The translations under genes were made by a program, and so were the position numbers. A DNA stretch of 64,000 nt from Cristatella mucedo (lineage: Eukaryota > Bryozoa > Phylactolaemata > Cristatellidae). The notes below the pieces were generated by a model, which saw nothing but the letters and a program-made list of their open reading frames with translations, did not search any database and was not told where the DNA came from. The DNA lies in NCBI GenBank assembly GCA_009760855.2, contig WPIO01000033.1:30001-94000 (forward strand), given 5' to 3'. This document shows positions 1-10,327 of the stretch, piece by piece (position 1 is the stretch's first letter; every line of letters starts with the position of its first letter).

Positions 1-836
1 AGTCAGGCTCAGCTGAAAAACGCTGTTTCTGACCGAAACACGTGTAAGCCGGAGCACTAGAATAGAGGGACAGAACACTGAAGTCAATGCACTGCGAAAG
101 GTGAGACACTGATGTAGGTCGGTGGCACTTTATGTAATGTGGTCTTTGCCACGTTCGCACGCAATTTATATGCCTTGCTGTAAGGTTTTGCACAAGCTGT
201 AAACATCTTATTTCACAAAAATTGGGTAGAAGTAGCAATTAGGTACCCATAAGTCTATTCAAGTGTCTCTAATGTACAGCCCAGCATGGCTAAGGTTTAT
301 TAGGTAAGACAGCTAGAAATTTTGAACTAGTAAGCTTTTGAAAGTAGGTCGACCTGATTTTGGAGCTTTTAGTGACAGATAATTTGGGTACAGAACTCCA
401 AGATATCGAGCAGAGGCTACAGCAAATATTTAGGCTGAGCCCACTTCAAGGATTAGACATGATAGTCTGTGAGTGCGACTCTATATTTTGTCACAATTGT
501 CAGGGATTTTTATTGCCATTGAGTTAGAAGCTATAAATTCACCCAGATGGAATGACAGCAATAAATGTAATATACGGCTTCAGAGAGTTTGAGGTAGTAG
601 AAAGAAGGTACGAAGAAATCAAGACAACGGTCTTGGGGCGCAGCTTCTTCATAAAAATGAAAGTCTAGGTTAAATGTACCAATTGAATTGAAAAAATTTA
701 GAGTATATGTAGCGAATAAAAGTAGATTTAGGTTGATTAAGTAGATTTAAGTAGATTAAGAAGTAGAAAGTTCTAGAAAATCCCTGGCGCTCTCAATACT
801 ACAGCGACTTAACGGATGAAAATTAGCCTTTGAAAT
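1..836. other. No recognisable feature
   Basis: AT-rich, stop codons in all frames; possibly very old LINE sequence near 600-700. Confidence 0.5.
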
Positions 837-1035
837 TTAGTGTTGAAAACCCGATTCTTTAACTGGACCGAAACCACAGCAGTGAAGTGCAATGCCTGCG
901 ATGCCTAAGTGAGATGACAAGCACTCAACTAGGATGTTGTGATCGATTGTATCGCAAGCATTCGAGAGATATAGGAGTACGATTAGTACCAATCTATCTA
1001 TGTCAGCATTGCCCAGGTGTCTGAGCACACTAACT
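837..1035 (-). mobile_element. LINE reverse transcriptase fragment
   Basis: The minus strand reads NACDTIDHNILVECLSSHLG, a decayed RT motif A region of family 1, plus short flanks. Sequence left of it (to about 600) may hold further unrecognisable remains. Confidence 0.75.
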
Positions 1036-1789
1036 GTACTTAATCCGTGAAAAAAGTGTTGAAACTAGTATATGTTCAGATTTCCAATGAAATAAGTGAC
1101 GATAGGTTGCCTAGTCATGTCCGTATAGCAACATCAGAGTCGGATGCCACCAGAGTTCAATCTGTGCACTAATATTTGACCTTTAATAGGTTACACAAAG
1201 TTTCCTTAAAAATCAATGATCAGTGTGACGTTAAAATGCTAAGGTTTAATGGAATATCTCGTGTGAAAATCAAAGCCTCACGCATACGGAGAATCTGAAT
1301 CTGATGTTTCAATACTAAGCGAGTTACTTAACACGGACTAATTAAGCGACGGTCGTGTCCCTCATTTCTGGACTACCAGGCGAACTCCGGCTTCATACAA
1401 TTCATTAGTCATGAAAATAATATCAGTGGCCTTATTATGGATCTTGCTATCTAAAAACACGCCTGCCTCCCAGACATTTTGTGCTCCCATCTACCATCTA
1501 GAGTAAGATGGAATCTCACTTTTCGTGCTTCCCTTCATGAAGTTCCTATCAAGAGATTATTGATCTATTATTGAAAGGTTTTTCCAAATCTTTAGGACTA
1601 GCTTAAGGCTCAGCTATAAGGTTTTTATACGTCTTAGAACACGGCCGTAAATTTCTGCATACCCACGCAATTCAAAAGGTGTGCCATGCACCTTGCTGGC
1701 ATGAACATATATTTATGACATCCAAGGGTCTGACGCCAACCTCGCCAGTTTCAAAGATGTATCCATGTCCACATCTAGAGGTATGGTTC
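1036..1789. other. No recognisable feature
   Basis: No long frame, no repeat seen. Confidence 0.5.
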
Positions 1790-2655
1790 GTTTAAAGTTT
1801 TTGATCATGATATCTTGCCCGAACTATTAACAAAGACTATTTGTCTGGCAGAAGAGGCCTTGGCGAGGTTCAGCTAGTACTTTTCCGAACGTTTTCAACC
1901 CACGTCTCATGGCGGTCACGTCTCACCCAGTGAACCAATTACGTGTGGTGATCCAAAAGAGACCTTGAATCTCGGTCCTTGACTTATAACCATATATAAT
2001 GTGTCACTGGCAAAATGTGATGCGAGCCTCAGGGATAGGCTGGCACTTCTATGCTTCTGATACCCGGATAGATTTGTCGTTGTATCCCTGGAGTCTGCTG
2101 CAGCTAATAATAGACTGAATTCTTACCTGGTGTTCATTCGATCCCAATATCAACCGATATCAACTAATTTCTCAAACTAAATGAAGATACAACCGAAATC
2201 GTTTTAGGCTAACCATAGCCTGTGGGTGAGAGTGAACTTTGCAATAGTTAATGAGAATGCTGTCTAGTAACCTTCACGTGCTCTGAATTTAGTTACCCTA
2301 TTTGATAGCTTCCTGTAAGCGTCGTTTGGAAAATTGTCTCTTCAGCTAATCGTCAGGATAAATCCCTGTCTAAGATGACGAATATATAATATGCTGGCTT
2401 ACTAAAAATGTTACTAGCTCTCTGGCTCGGTCTAGGTGGGACTTTTGTTATTCACCACAAGCTGGGATACTGATAACGGTTCCTAACATCTTCAGGCTGC
2501 AATTAACATGGTTGCAAGGCTAGTAAAAGATTTCCCATGGCTCTGCCTCCTGCCTCTTTCACTGAACGAGCTGTGATTGCTCCCACTCGACCAACGTATG
2601 TGGAGAAAATGTTGTATTCTCGCCCACAAAGCCTCCGTGCTTCGGCTCCTCCTTA
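1790..2655 (+). mobile_element. Ancient plus-strand LINE relic
   Basis: Translated pieces, each weak alone but in the right order: VFDHDIL (motif A side, about 1.8 kb), CGDPKETLNLGP (motif B, about 1.94 kb), WHFYASDTRIDLSL (YADD region, about 2.04 kb) and SLRASAPPYL (about 2.63 kb). Spacing is compatible with the family 1 protein. Frameshifts are many. Confidence 0.6.
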
Positions 2656-2795
2656 CTTAATAATAATAATCATAATAATAATACGTTTGATAAAGAGCCC
2701 TCAGGTAGCTTAATCTCTTCCTACGTGCTTTAGTTTGCTGCAAAGGAAGGACGATCGAATGGTTAGTAGCAGCATGCTCATTGAACAGCTAGACA
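2656..2795 (-). mobile_element. LINE family 1 3' tail fragment
   Basis: ATT-type tail with one interruption, then tttgataaagagccctcag and a degraded tagtttgctgcaaagg block; stops after about 140 bp. Confidence 0.8.
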
Positions 2796-3529
2796 ACCTT
2801 AGATGAGCTGCAGCACAAGATAAAGCTTCCTCATGCCCTCCGATACATCCCATACAATAAATTAGCTGCTACATTCTAAAGCTTAATGAATGTTGACAAC
2901 AAATGCGTGAGCTCTCAAATCATAGACTTTCTAAATTACTTTCGAAACTAATAGCGAAACAACATCAACTTTCCTGCGGCAGACTAGGAGAGGTCCTTAC
3001 CTAGCGTCATGAGATTCTGCTTTCATGCTTCCCTCTTCTATTAGCAAATGGCAGACAAAGAGCGACGTAAATGTGTGCTGAACCGTTTTGAATGAATTAA
3101 CCGCAGGACTCAGTGAGTCGGTTTGAACATTCTGAACCAGTAGCTAGCAGAGGCCACAGTAATGGAGTGATGGTGAATGGCTCAAAAGCTCTGTCATGGG
3201 GAGGCGGTAAATACCACCGAATATCCTAGTACATATAGCCCTACAAACTGCCTACTGTCAGCTGGTTTTCAAATTCGTTCGAAATCCACCTTGATGGAAT
3301 GTGTCGCTCAATAACTAGGTTCAAAGTTTCGGCTGAGGCCTATGAACTGAATCAAAAGGTGCGGTTCAACCGAAACGCATTGACTGAAAGGATTTTGGGC
3401 TAAAAATTTCTCTGGAATCCGAACGATGACAGATTTAAGACAGACATGACACAGATTCATGAGGAAATCTCACATAGAAATAGCACGGGTGTCTAGCGGC
3501 CTTGTGTTGACAGGCATTAGATTCGGAGT
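2796..3529. other. No recognisable feature
   Basis: Unique-looking intergenic or intronic sequence. Confidence 0.5.
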
Positions 3530-3967
3530 GTGCAGCTGAGACGCACGAATGATGTCGCATTCAGAATAGGAAGCAGGAAAGTGGTCATTCTAGATCGCAG
3601 CTGCTTACCTTTTATAACGGCTCCCAGTGAAAGAGCTGCCAAGCCTACAAGCAGCAATGGAGGCAGCAGTGATGCTGCTGCCGCGAAAGACATGCTGGAA
3701 TGTTATGATTGTAGCAATGCTCATGGGGTAAGCGCCATACGCCCACCTGCAAATCTTATCAGAGTTGAATTAAGATATGGGCCATGCAGCATAATAGCAG
3801 CGATGCTGTTTCTGGACCTCGATGTGAGCAAAGTTCGTTTTAAACCAGCTTTTCACGGGGCAACCAGATACCAATTAAAATGCAATCGACTGGCACGAAG
3901 CTTGCATATTGCAGGTCCTAAATCAAGAAGAACGCCCATCTTAAATCCTGATTTCAGGTTGGGCTGA
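3530..3967 (+). other. 145-codon ORF, unrecognised
   Basis: Opens with CTG/TTG-type start; no good ATG context. It includes a Ser/Ala-rich stretch and LECYDCSNAHG followed directly by a donor-like gtaagc (about 3728). LECYDC is reminiscent of the start of Ly6/uPAR-type domains, but a single short match is not evidence enough. Probably non-coding. Confidence 0.2.
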
Positions 3968-4924
3968 GCAAATTTAAACGACAGCTATGCAAAGCGTGAT
4001 TGCAGGTTCTTCAAATAAGCAGATTAGCGTGCCGGTCTTTCAATAGGCAAAGGCCATAGTCATGGTGAAGTTTTCGTGAACGCATCTGTTTCCCTTTACG
4101 TTGGCCATTAGATTGTCTCTTGAGAGCTAAGTAGCAGAGTAACAACACAGCTATCCAGAGGTGTGCCGAACTTACCACAAACAAAGACAGGATGAGGCTT
4201 GCCTTGACCACTGGGACTTGTGCAGCCATGGCTGTATGCGTTCCTCCCGTTCGGGAGCGGGAGAAGCTGGCTATGTGCTTCCTCGTTCAGTCTAACAGCA
4301 CTTGATTGATTGGTAGCTCTCCGTGAAAATGGTGGTCGAAACCTAGCGTGTGAGGTGCAAACCAGACCGTTAATTTTCCACCTTTAATCGAGTTCTCACT
4401 GGACGCACGACCGTGCGATCAACTCTCTGTTGCCAGTGGAGGCTCAGACCAGGGACAAGTGTAGCATAGCGAAGTACAGCGAAGTATCCGAGCGAAGGAG
4501 AGCTCGAGCAAGCACATATACCTTCGAAGGGCTGAAAGTATCTGCCTTGTCTGTTTGCACACGTAGACGATAGAACGGTATCTTGATAACAAATCAATGC
4601 TGAATTATTTTAGCGATCATAACGATACTGTATTTGCCTAACACCCTTTAGCAATAAACCACGTCCTTCATAGCTCACCACACACAGGGGCTTTACAATA
4701 GAAAAGCACTTGAGTTCACCACGTAAGCTCGGCCTCGGACTCCGTGACGATTTCTGTAGGCGCTAAAGGTTTCCAGTTTAGTTTATTTTATCAGTTCACC
4801 CATTAAGCAATGATTCGGTTCTCGTGCCACTAGCTTTACTGAAGCGCTCGCTTCTATTCGCTGGAAGTTTGTACCGGGGGTCACCTGGCATCAACTTCGC
4901 TCGTTTAACCAGCCGGATTATATA
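3968..4924. other. No recognisable feature
   Basis: Two short minus-strand ORFs (72 and 75 codons) lack any family signal. The missing 3' exons of the protease were looked for here without success. Confidence 0.5.
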
Positions 4925-7145
4925 GGATAATAATAATAATAATAATGCACTTGATAAAGGGCCCTCAGAGAACTTAATCTCTTTCTAGGCGCTTTACATT
5001 TGCTGCAAAGGGAAATGCAATTGAATGGTAAGTAAAATCATGCTTGAAAAACAAACAAGATGAATGATATGGTTAAGGGTGATATGCACAGGGTCAGCAT
5101 GCAAATGTGGTTAGTGGCAGCATGCACAGTGTCAGCAGGCGTAAGAACATGATGGACGAATCACAGGGACCCACTAAATGCTGTCCTAAATAGGTGCGTT
5201 TTTAAATGTGGTCAGGTCAGGGGATGTTCAGACGCAGGTTGGGAGTGAGTTCCATGCTTTGGGAGCATATGAACTAAATGCACGGTCGCCAAAGGATTTA
5301 AGGTTTGTACGAGGTATTTCCAGGCTGTTAGATTCCGAAAAGCGGGTGGTACGATGCTTGGCCTGATGGGGTGGCATATCTGAGAGATAGGCTGGAGCAA
5401 AAGAACGAAGAGACCTAAAAGTGGGCGACAAAACCTTGAAGTCAAGCCGTTGCTTGACTGTTAGCCAGTGCAGGTTGGCGAGAAGTGGAGTAATGTGGCA
5501 ACTGCGACGCTCACGACAGACACGCCTAGCTGCAGAGTTTGGCACCAGCTGCAATCGTCTGATCCTTCATGCTGGTAGGCCAGTAAGCAGTGATTTGCAG
5601 AAGTCAAGACAGGATGTCACGAATGCATGGACCAACTTAGACGTGGTATCCTTATCTAAACATGCCCGAATTTTAGGAATGTTATGAAGCTGCAAATAGG
5701 CAGATTTGACTGTGGAGCTGATATGGTCGTCTAACGATAGTTCGCTTTGGAATATGACACCTAAATTTAGAGCTGATTCAACAGGAGATATGCTGGCACA
5801 GCCAATTTTGAAAGTCAGCCTATCCAATCTCTGAATCACACTGGGTTTGCCCATAACCAGTAAGTTAGTTTTATTATCGTTTACTTTTTGAAAATTCGCT
5901 GCCATCCATGTGCGGATGTCATCAATCCATGCAGCAAGTGAGTTGAGATAATTTGAGGTGTTTGAAGGCTGGGAGGGATCAAGGCAAAGGTACAACTGAG
6001 TGTCATCCGCATAGAAGTGAAAGCCTAGATTGTGCTTGGCAATCTCATCAGCAAGAGGGAGAGTATAAACCGTGAAAAGAACCTGACCTAGCACGGAGCG
6101 CTAACATACTCCATATTTTAGAGGTACTTCAGATGATCTTTGTCCTTTCACGTCAATACTCTGGAGTCTCCCACTGAGATAGGACCTGATCCACTGCAGA
6201 GCAGTGCCAGTGATGCCCAGGCGAGATTAGAGGCGCTCTAGAAGAACTCTGTGATCGATGGTATCAAAAGCTGCCGAAAGATCGAGCGAAACAAGGAGAG
6301 ACACTCTACCCATATCTGCATTCCTAAGTAGGTCGTTGTATACCTTAAGCAAAGCTAACTCTGTAGAGTAATTAGCTCTAAAGCCAGACTGGAACTTACT
6401 AGCAAGGTGTGAGGTTTCGATATATAAGTGCTCAGCTGGTCTGCCACAACCCGTTCCAGTGTCTTTGATAGGAATCGACGAAGGGAGACTAGGCGGTAGT
6501 TGCTTAAGTTCTCTTGGTCTAGTGTCGCTTCCCTGAGAAGTGGCCTGACTACAGCTTTTTTGAAAGGTGCTGGTGCATGACCTGAGGCTAATGACATATT
6601 AATGATGTTAGTTCTGCATGGCAGCAGCAGATCAATGCAACGTAGGAGCAGGACAGTGGGAATAGGGTCCAGTGGACTTGCTGTCTTCTTTGATTGAGAT
6701 ACGAACTTTAGGACTAGATCACTAGTGACCTGCTTAAATGCAGACATTGAGGTGCAGCCAGGAACCGAGGAACAGCATTCTAGTGGGGAGGTTGTCATCG
6801 CAGGGATGAATTCCCTGATCTTGTCTATATTCTGAACAAATAATCGACAGAAGCTATCGGCTTGATCATCACAAGGATTACCAGGTAAGGAGTTAATCTG
6901 GGAACGGTTGAGGAGATGGTTTATTGTCGACATCAGCAGTTTTGGATTGTGCATCTGTGATTCAACAATGTTTTTATAGAAGCTAGACTTGGCCTTTGCT
7001 AGGATCGATTGGTAAGACCTACAGTCGTCTACATATGCCTGTCGATGGACAGTTAGTCCGGATCTTTTGTATGCTTTTTCAAGCTTTCGTTTAGTAGACC
7101 TGGCTAGTTTAATGTCTGTGGTAAACCATAGGCCGTCTATTCGCG
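4925..7145 (-). mobile_element. LINE family 1 copy, 5'-truncated and broken
   Basis: Minus strand, (ATT)n tail at 4928-4946. ORF pieces 6355-7188 (linker between endonuclease and RT, with KKAVVRPLL), 5567-6094 (FHFYADDTQLYL) and 5228-5554 (C-terminus) are separated by frameshifts and a degraded motif A/B region at 6100-6350. It ends at about 7145 against the promoter-like segment, whose upstream part it has replaced or entered; no clean target duplication was seen. Confidence 0.9.
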
Positions 7146-7150
7146 ATCGT

Positions 7151-7460
7151 GTGATTATGCGATAGCTTATTGCTGAGACCGTATACAAAGCCGGAGCCCC
7201 GAGGTAGGCTACCAGTCAGGATTCGAGACTCACGACGTTGGCACTGGAGCTGGTTTGAGCTCTTGGCAGCAGAGCCGTTGGTGTACGTCATGGCAGCCGT
7301 TGAACGCCTGTAGCCGGTGGCAGCTGTTAAATAGACTTGTCTTCGGTATGGATACGGACTTGATGTGTAAAGTTATGAGCGCTCTTCTTCTTTGCCGTGT
7401 TACTGCTACTGCCGTGATAACTGCATGAATCGGTGCAACACTTAAAAGTAACTTGTCGCG
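7151..7460 (+). pseudogene. Broken copy of promoter, 5' UTR and signal-peptide segment
   Basis: About 80-85% identical by eye to 9946-10255. The TATA-like site is altered (tatacaaag), the conserved start ATG is at 7348, but a 4-bp insertion after cKV frameshifts the signal peptide and it ends at TGA within 26 codons. A donor-like gtaaga follows at 7461, which the other copy lacks. A short upstream ORF (7290-7313) is present in both copies in altered length. Confidence 0.55.
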
Positions 7461-7847
7461 GTAAGAAAGTTTGGCGTAGCCGTCTGTAACATTTGATGCG
7501 GGGAGTGTGGAATAATTGCTAAGGACGCTTAGCAGCCGTCTTGTGCTAGTCTTGCTTGTGACTTTGAACTCGGTGAATGTTGAACTTTAAGTATGGAGTT
7601 CTTTATTGTGCGATTTACGGAATGAATGCGATGCTAAGTCTTAGACGACGAAGTAGCGGCCTGCTATGCCAAACTTCGGAATTCAAAAAAATCCCCAGGT
7701 GAACTTCTGTGAAATCTAATACCACGCTTAGCAGAAATTAGAAAAATTGAAAAAGAGCATTGTTATTTACTTTGCGATTAACGAGTAAACACCTTGACAA
7801 TCCCGAGGCAGACGGCAGAGGGTCGAGCAGAAAATAGCAGCATTTAG

Positions 7848-8321
7848 ACTGCTAATTGTGAGGAGAGTGTGGCTACTCTAAAGGAAGGGGTACTTCAGCA
7901 TCTGAAATCAACTTCAGAAATATCTGCCGTAAATGTGAGGGATGCAATTCTGTCAGGTGAGAGTACTGCTAATACTGGTACGTGGCTGGAAATTGAGAGG
8001 ACTAATGATGGCAGCCGGCTTGAACTTACTGCGGCTAAAATCGAAGATGTCGAGGGTGATAAGTTGACTACTGTATTGCAGGTGCAGGTCATAGTTGAAA
8101 CTCCGTGTGTTGAAATCGGGAAACCCGATATACGGCATGAGAAGTCAGAGATTATGATCTTGTGCGAGAGCACACGAATGGCTGCCGATAGAGTACACTT
8201 GTCGGTTACCTCAACCTTGACAGACGATTTGAAGTTCGAAGTGGTCATTATTCCTGAACCGGTTCTTGGTGCTGAGGAGCCTGTGATTGTTGGAACTCGC
8301 CTCAAGGTGAATACCGTTTGA
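7848..8321 (+). CDS. Unrecognised open reading frame, possible secreted-protein exon
   Basis: Open from after a TAG at 7845 to TGA at 8321; about 157 codons, with no ATG near the start, so it may be an exon and not a complete gene. I do not recognise the protein. It is Val/Thr/Glu-rich and alternates hydrophobic and polar residues as a beta-sandwich would (TTVLQVQVIVETPCVEIGKP, LKFEVVIIPEP). It lies 390 bp after the broken signal-peptide segment on the same strand. No splice acceptor in the right phase was found, so the link is unproven. It could equally be a decayed gene or a chance ORF. Confidence 0.35.
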   Translation, partial: TANCEESVATLKEGVLQHLKSTSEISAVNVRDAILSGESTANTGTWLEIERTNDGSRLELTAAKIEDVEGDKLTTVLQVQVIVETPCVEIGKPDIRHEKSEIMILCESTRMAADRVHLSVTSTLTDDLKFEVVIIPEPVLGAEEPVIVGTRLKVNTV

Positions 8322-8456
8322 ACTATTCAGGTTTTGACGCTGAACAAGCTGTTTTCTCTGGCTGCCAGCCTAACAGTGATGTCTGGACTGCAAGTAATGT
8401 GACTGTGGCCAAGCCTTGCTTCATGCCAGTCACAGAACTGTTTTTGCAGTGCTCAG
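8290..8456 (+). pseudogene. Possible frameshifted continuation of the unrecognised ORF
   Basis: In the next frame the sequence stays open with protein-like composition (YRLNYSGFDAEQAVFSGCQP, then VTVAKPCFMPVTELFLQC) and two N-glycosylation sequons, ending at TGA. If the two ORFs are one protein, a one-base shift lies near 8.29-8.32 kb. A 24-nt GT-AG stretch there is too short for a normal intron. Confidence 0.3.
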
Positions 8457-8575
8457 TCCAGCAGTGATATTCCGATGTTACACGATGATGGAGTTCACTA
8501 CCCGTCTATGTCGCAAGATCTACGAGTTGATAGCGACTATTTTTGCATGCTTTCTGACTTGAGAAAACGTCTTCT

Positions 8576-8672
8576 GTTGCGTTTCATTAGCAAATGTAAA
8601 GCGCACAGAGAGAGATTGAGTTCTCTGAGGGCGCTTTATCGTGTGCATTATTATTATTATTATTATTCATAT
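8576..8672 (+). mobile_element. LINE family 1 3' tail fragment
   Basis: The block agcaaatgtaaagcgc...gagggcgctttatc followed by seven ATT units. Only the last 100 bp of the element are present, in plus orientation; it follows the unrecognised ORF remains. Confidence 0.85.
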
Positions 8673-8754
8673 TTATTACATCTGTGAGACTTCTTCTGTG
8701 ATAACGCTATTGACTTTGCAAAGTAATGAATACGATGTCGTCTGAATACCGCAA

Positions 8755-9921
8755 AATATTGATTTGAACGGACAAAGATCATCCGAGGAACCACTCAAGT
8801 ATGGGGTACCTCAGGGCTCTGTGCTCCGTTCTGCTTCTTTTCACAGTTTATAATCTCCTTCTAGCCGATGTAATCTCCAAGCACGATACCTGCGTTCACT
8901 TCTTTGCCGATTGCAATCAGTTGTACCTTTGCTTTGATTCCTTCTAGACCCTGAGCGCTTCAAATTCTCTACATTCATTTGCTACATATATAGATGACAT
9001 CAGCACGTGCATGGCAGCAAAATTTCTTAAATTGAATGACGGCAGAACCTACCTACTAGTTTTGATCAAAACAAGTGTGATCCAGAAATGGGAAAACCCA
9101 ACACTCAAAAAATCAGCTCTTTCAGAAAATCTCGTGCTGAATGTGCACATAATGTAGGTGTTTTTTCCAAAGTGACCTTTCCTTAGACGAACACTTCAAA
9201 GCTGCAGTCAAGTCTGCCTACTTTCAGCTAAAAATATTGCCAAAATTTGACCTTTCTTAGAAAGGGATAATAAATACAAATTGGTCCATGCATTTGTATC
9301 ATCACGTCTAGTCTTTTGTTACTCACTACTTGCTGGTCTACCGGCCAGTTCAATTAGGTGCTTATAGTTGGTGCAAAACTCTGCAGCTTGGCTTGTCTGT
9401 CGTGAGCGTCGCAGTTGCCACATCACACCACTTCTCGCCGACCAGCAGTGGCTTCCAGTCAAGCAACGCACTGACTTAAAGGTTTTGTCCATAATTTTTA
9501 GGTCCCTTCATTTTTTGGCTCTAGCCTACCTAACAGATCTACTCCCCCACCATGCTCAGCACAGTACCAACCGCTTTCCGGAGTCTAATAATTTACCTTT
9601 ACATCGTACGAACCTCAAGTTCATTGGAGACCGTGCCTCTAGTTCGCCTGCTCAAAAACCTGGAAGTCACTACCGAGGCACATGTCCCCTGACATGACGA
9701 CATTTAAAATGAAGCTCAAAACGCACCTGCTCGGTATAGAATTTGGCGGGTCTTTTTGGGTCGTCTTTCGTGTGCGTGTACCTGCTTACACTGTGCTTGC
9801 TGCTTGCTGATGTTACCAGTAACTATTTGGGAACGCTTTCTATACAGCATCTGTATAGTGCATAGATTGAGATTCAGTTCAGCACGGGCACTATTTAAAC
9901 GTATTACAATTATTATAAGGG
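8755..9921 (+). mobile_element. LINE family 1-related copy, plus strand, heavily decayed
   Basis: Starts within the RT domain (EEPLKYGVPQGSVL) and runs through the C-terminal region (LVCRERRSCHITPLLADQ at about 9.4 kb) to a 3' end with tatacagcatctgtatagtg and attacaattattat. The 3' UTR differs from the 4.9-kb copy, so it is a subfamily. It lies directly left of the second promoter-like segment. Confidence 0.88.
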
Positions 9922-9977
9922 TATGTAATTGTTAATCCAGATTATGCGATTATGCGATAGTTTATTGCCGAGGCCGC

Positions 9978-10014
9978 ATAAAAAGCCGGCGCCCTGAGGT
10001 AGGCTACCAGTCAG
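9978..10014 (+). promoter_or_regulatory. Putative core promoter: TATA box and initiator
   Basis: ataaaaa at 9978-9984 and an initiator-like tcag at 10011-10014, 33 bp apart, as in TATA-type RNA polymerase II promoters. The segment is conserved in the related copy at 7.15-7.3 kb, though with a weaker TATA site there. Function is inferred only. Confidence 0.45.
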
Positions 10015-10084
10015 GATTCAAGACTCACGACGTTGGCACTGGAGCTGTTTTGAGCTCTTGGCAGCAGGGCCGTTGGTGTACGTC

Positions 10085-10123
10085 ATGGCAGCCTCTGAGC
10101 GCCTGAAGGGTCGCAGCTGTTAA
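10085..10123 (+). promoter_or_regulatory. Upstream ORF in the putative 5' UTR
   Basis: ATG with 12 codons (MAASERLKGRSC) ending 15 bp before the signal-peptide ATG. The homologous copy at 7290-7313 starts MAAVERL and stops earlier. Could reduce translation of the main ORF; may also be chance. Confidence 0.25.
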
Positions 10124-10138
10124 ATAGACGTCTTCGGT

Positions 10139-10327
10139 ATGGATACAGACTTGATGTGTAAAGTTACGCTCTTCTTCTCTGCCGCGCTACTGCTACTGCC
10201 AGTGTACCTGCATGCATCAGTGACACACCTAAAAGTAACTTGTCGCGCTAAAGATTCAGGCCTCACCGGTAGCCGTCGCGAGTCGGCTGAGACTAGCACC
10301 TTCACCAGCGCCGTGTTTGCGGCCTAG
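10139..10327 (+). CDS. Short ORF with signal peptide (first exon or gene remnant)
   Basis: 62 codons. N-terminus MDTDLMCKVTLFFSAALLLL has a charged start and a hydrophobic core, then PVYLHAS, a plausible signal-peptidase site, then THLKVTCRAKDSG. The ATG lies about 125 nt after the predicted start site. The related copy has a donor right after the TCR codons, so in an intact gene this would be exon 1 ending near 10255; here the donor is lost and the frame runs on into GC-rich sequence. Product unknown. Confidence 0.45.
   Translation: MDTDLMCKVTLFFSAALLLLPVYLHASVTHLKVTCRAKDSGLTGSRRESAETSTFTSAVFAA

Noticed and set aside
1130-1170. Possible NSGG (degenerate protease Ser motif) on the minus strand
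   Set aside because: Flanking residues do not fit an S1-family C-terminal region, and the region is LINE-like in another frame.
3630-3727. Ly6/uPAR-type exon (LECYDC with following donor)
   Set aside because: Only one short motif; upstream acceptor weak, no partner exon with the remaining Cys found.
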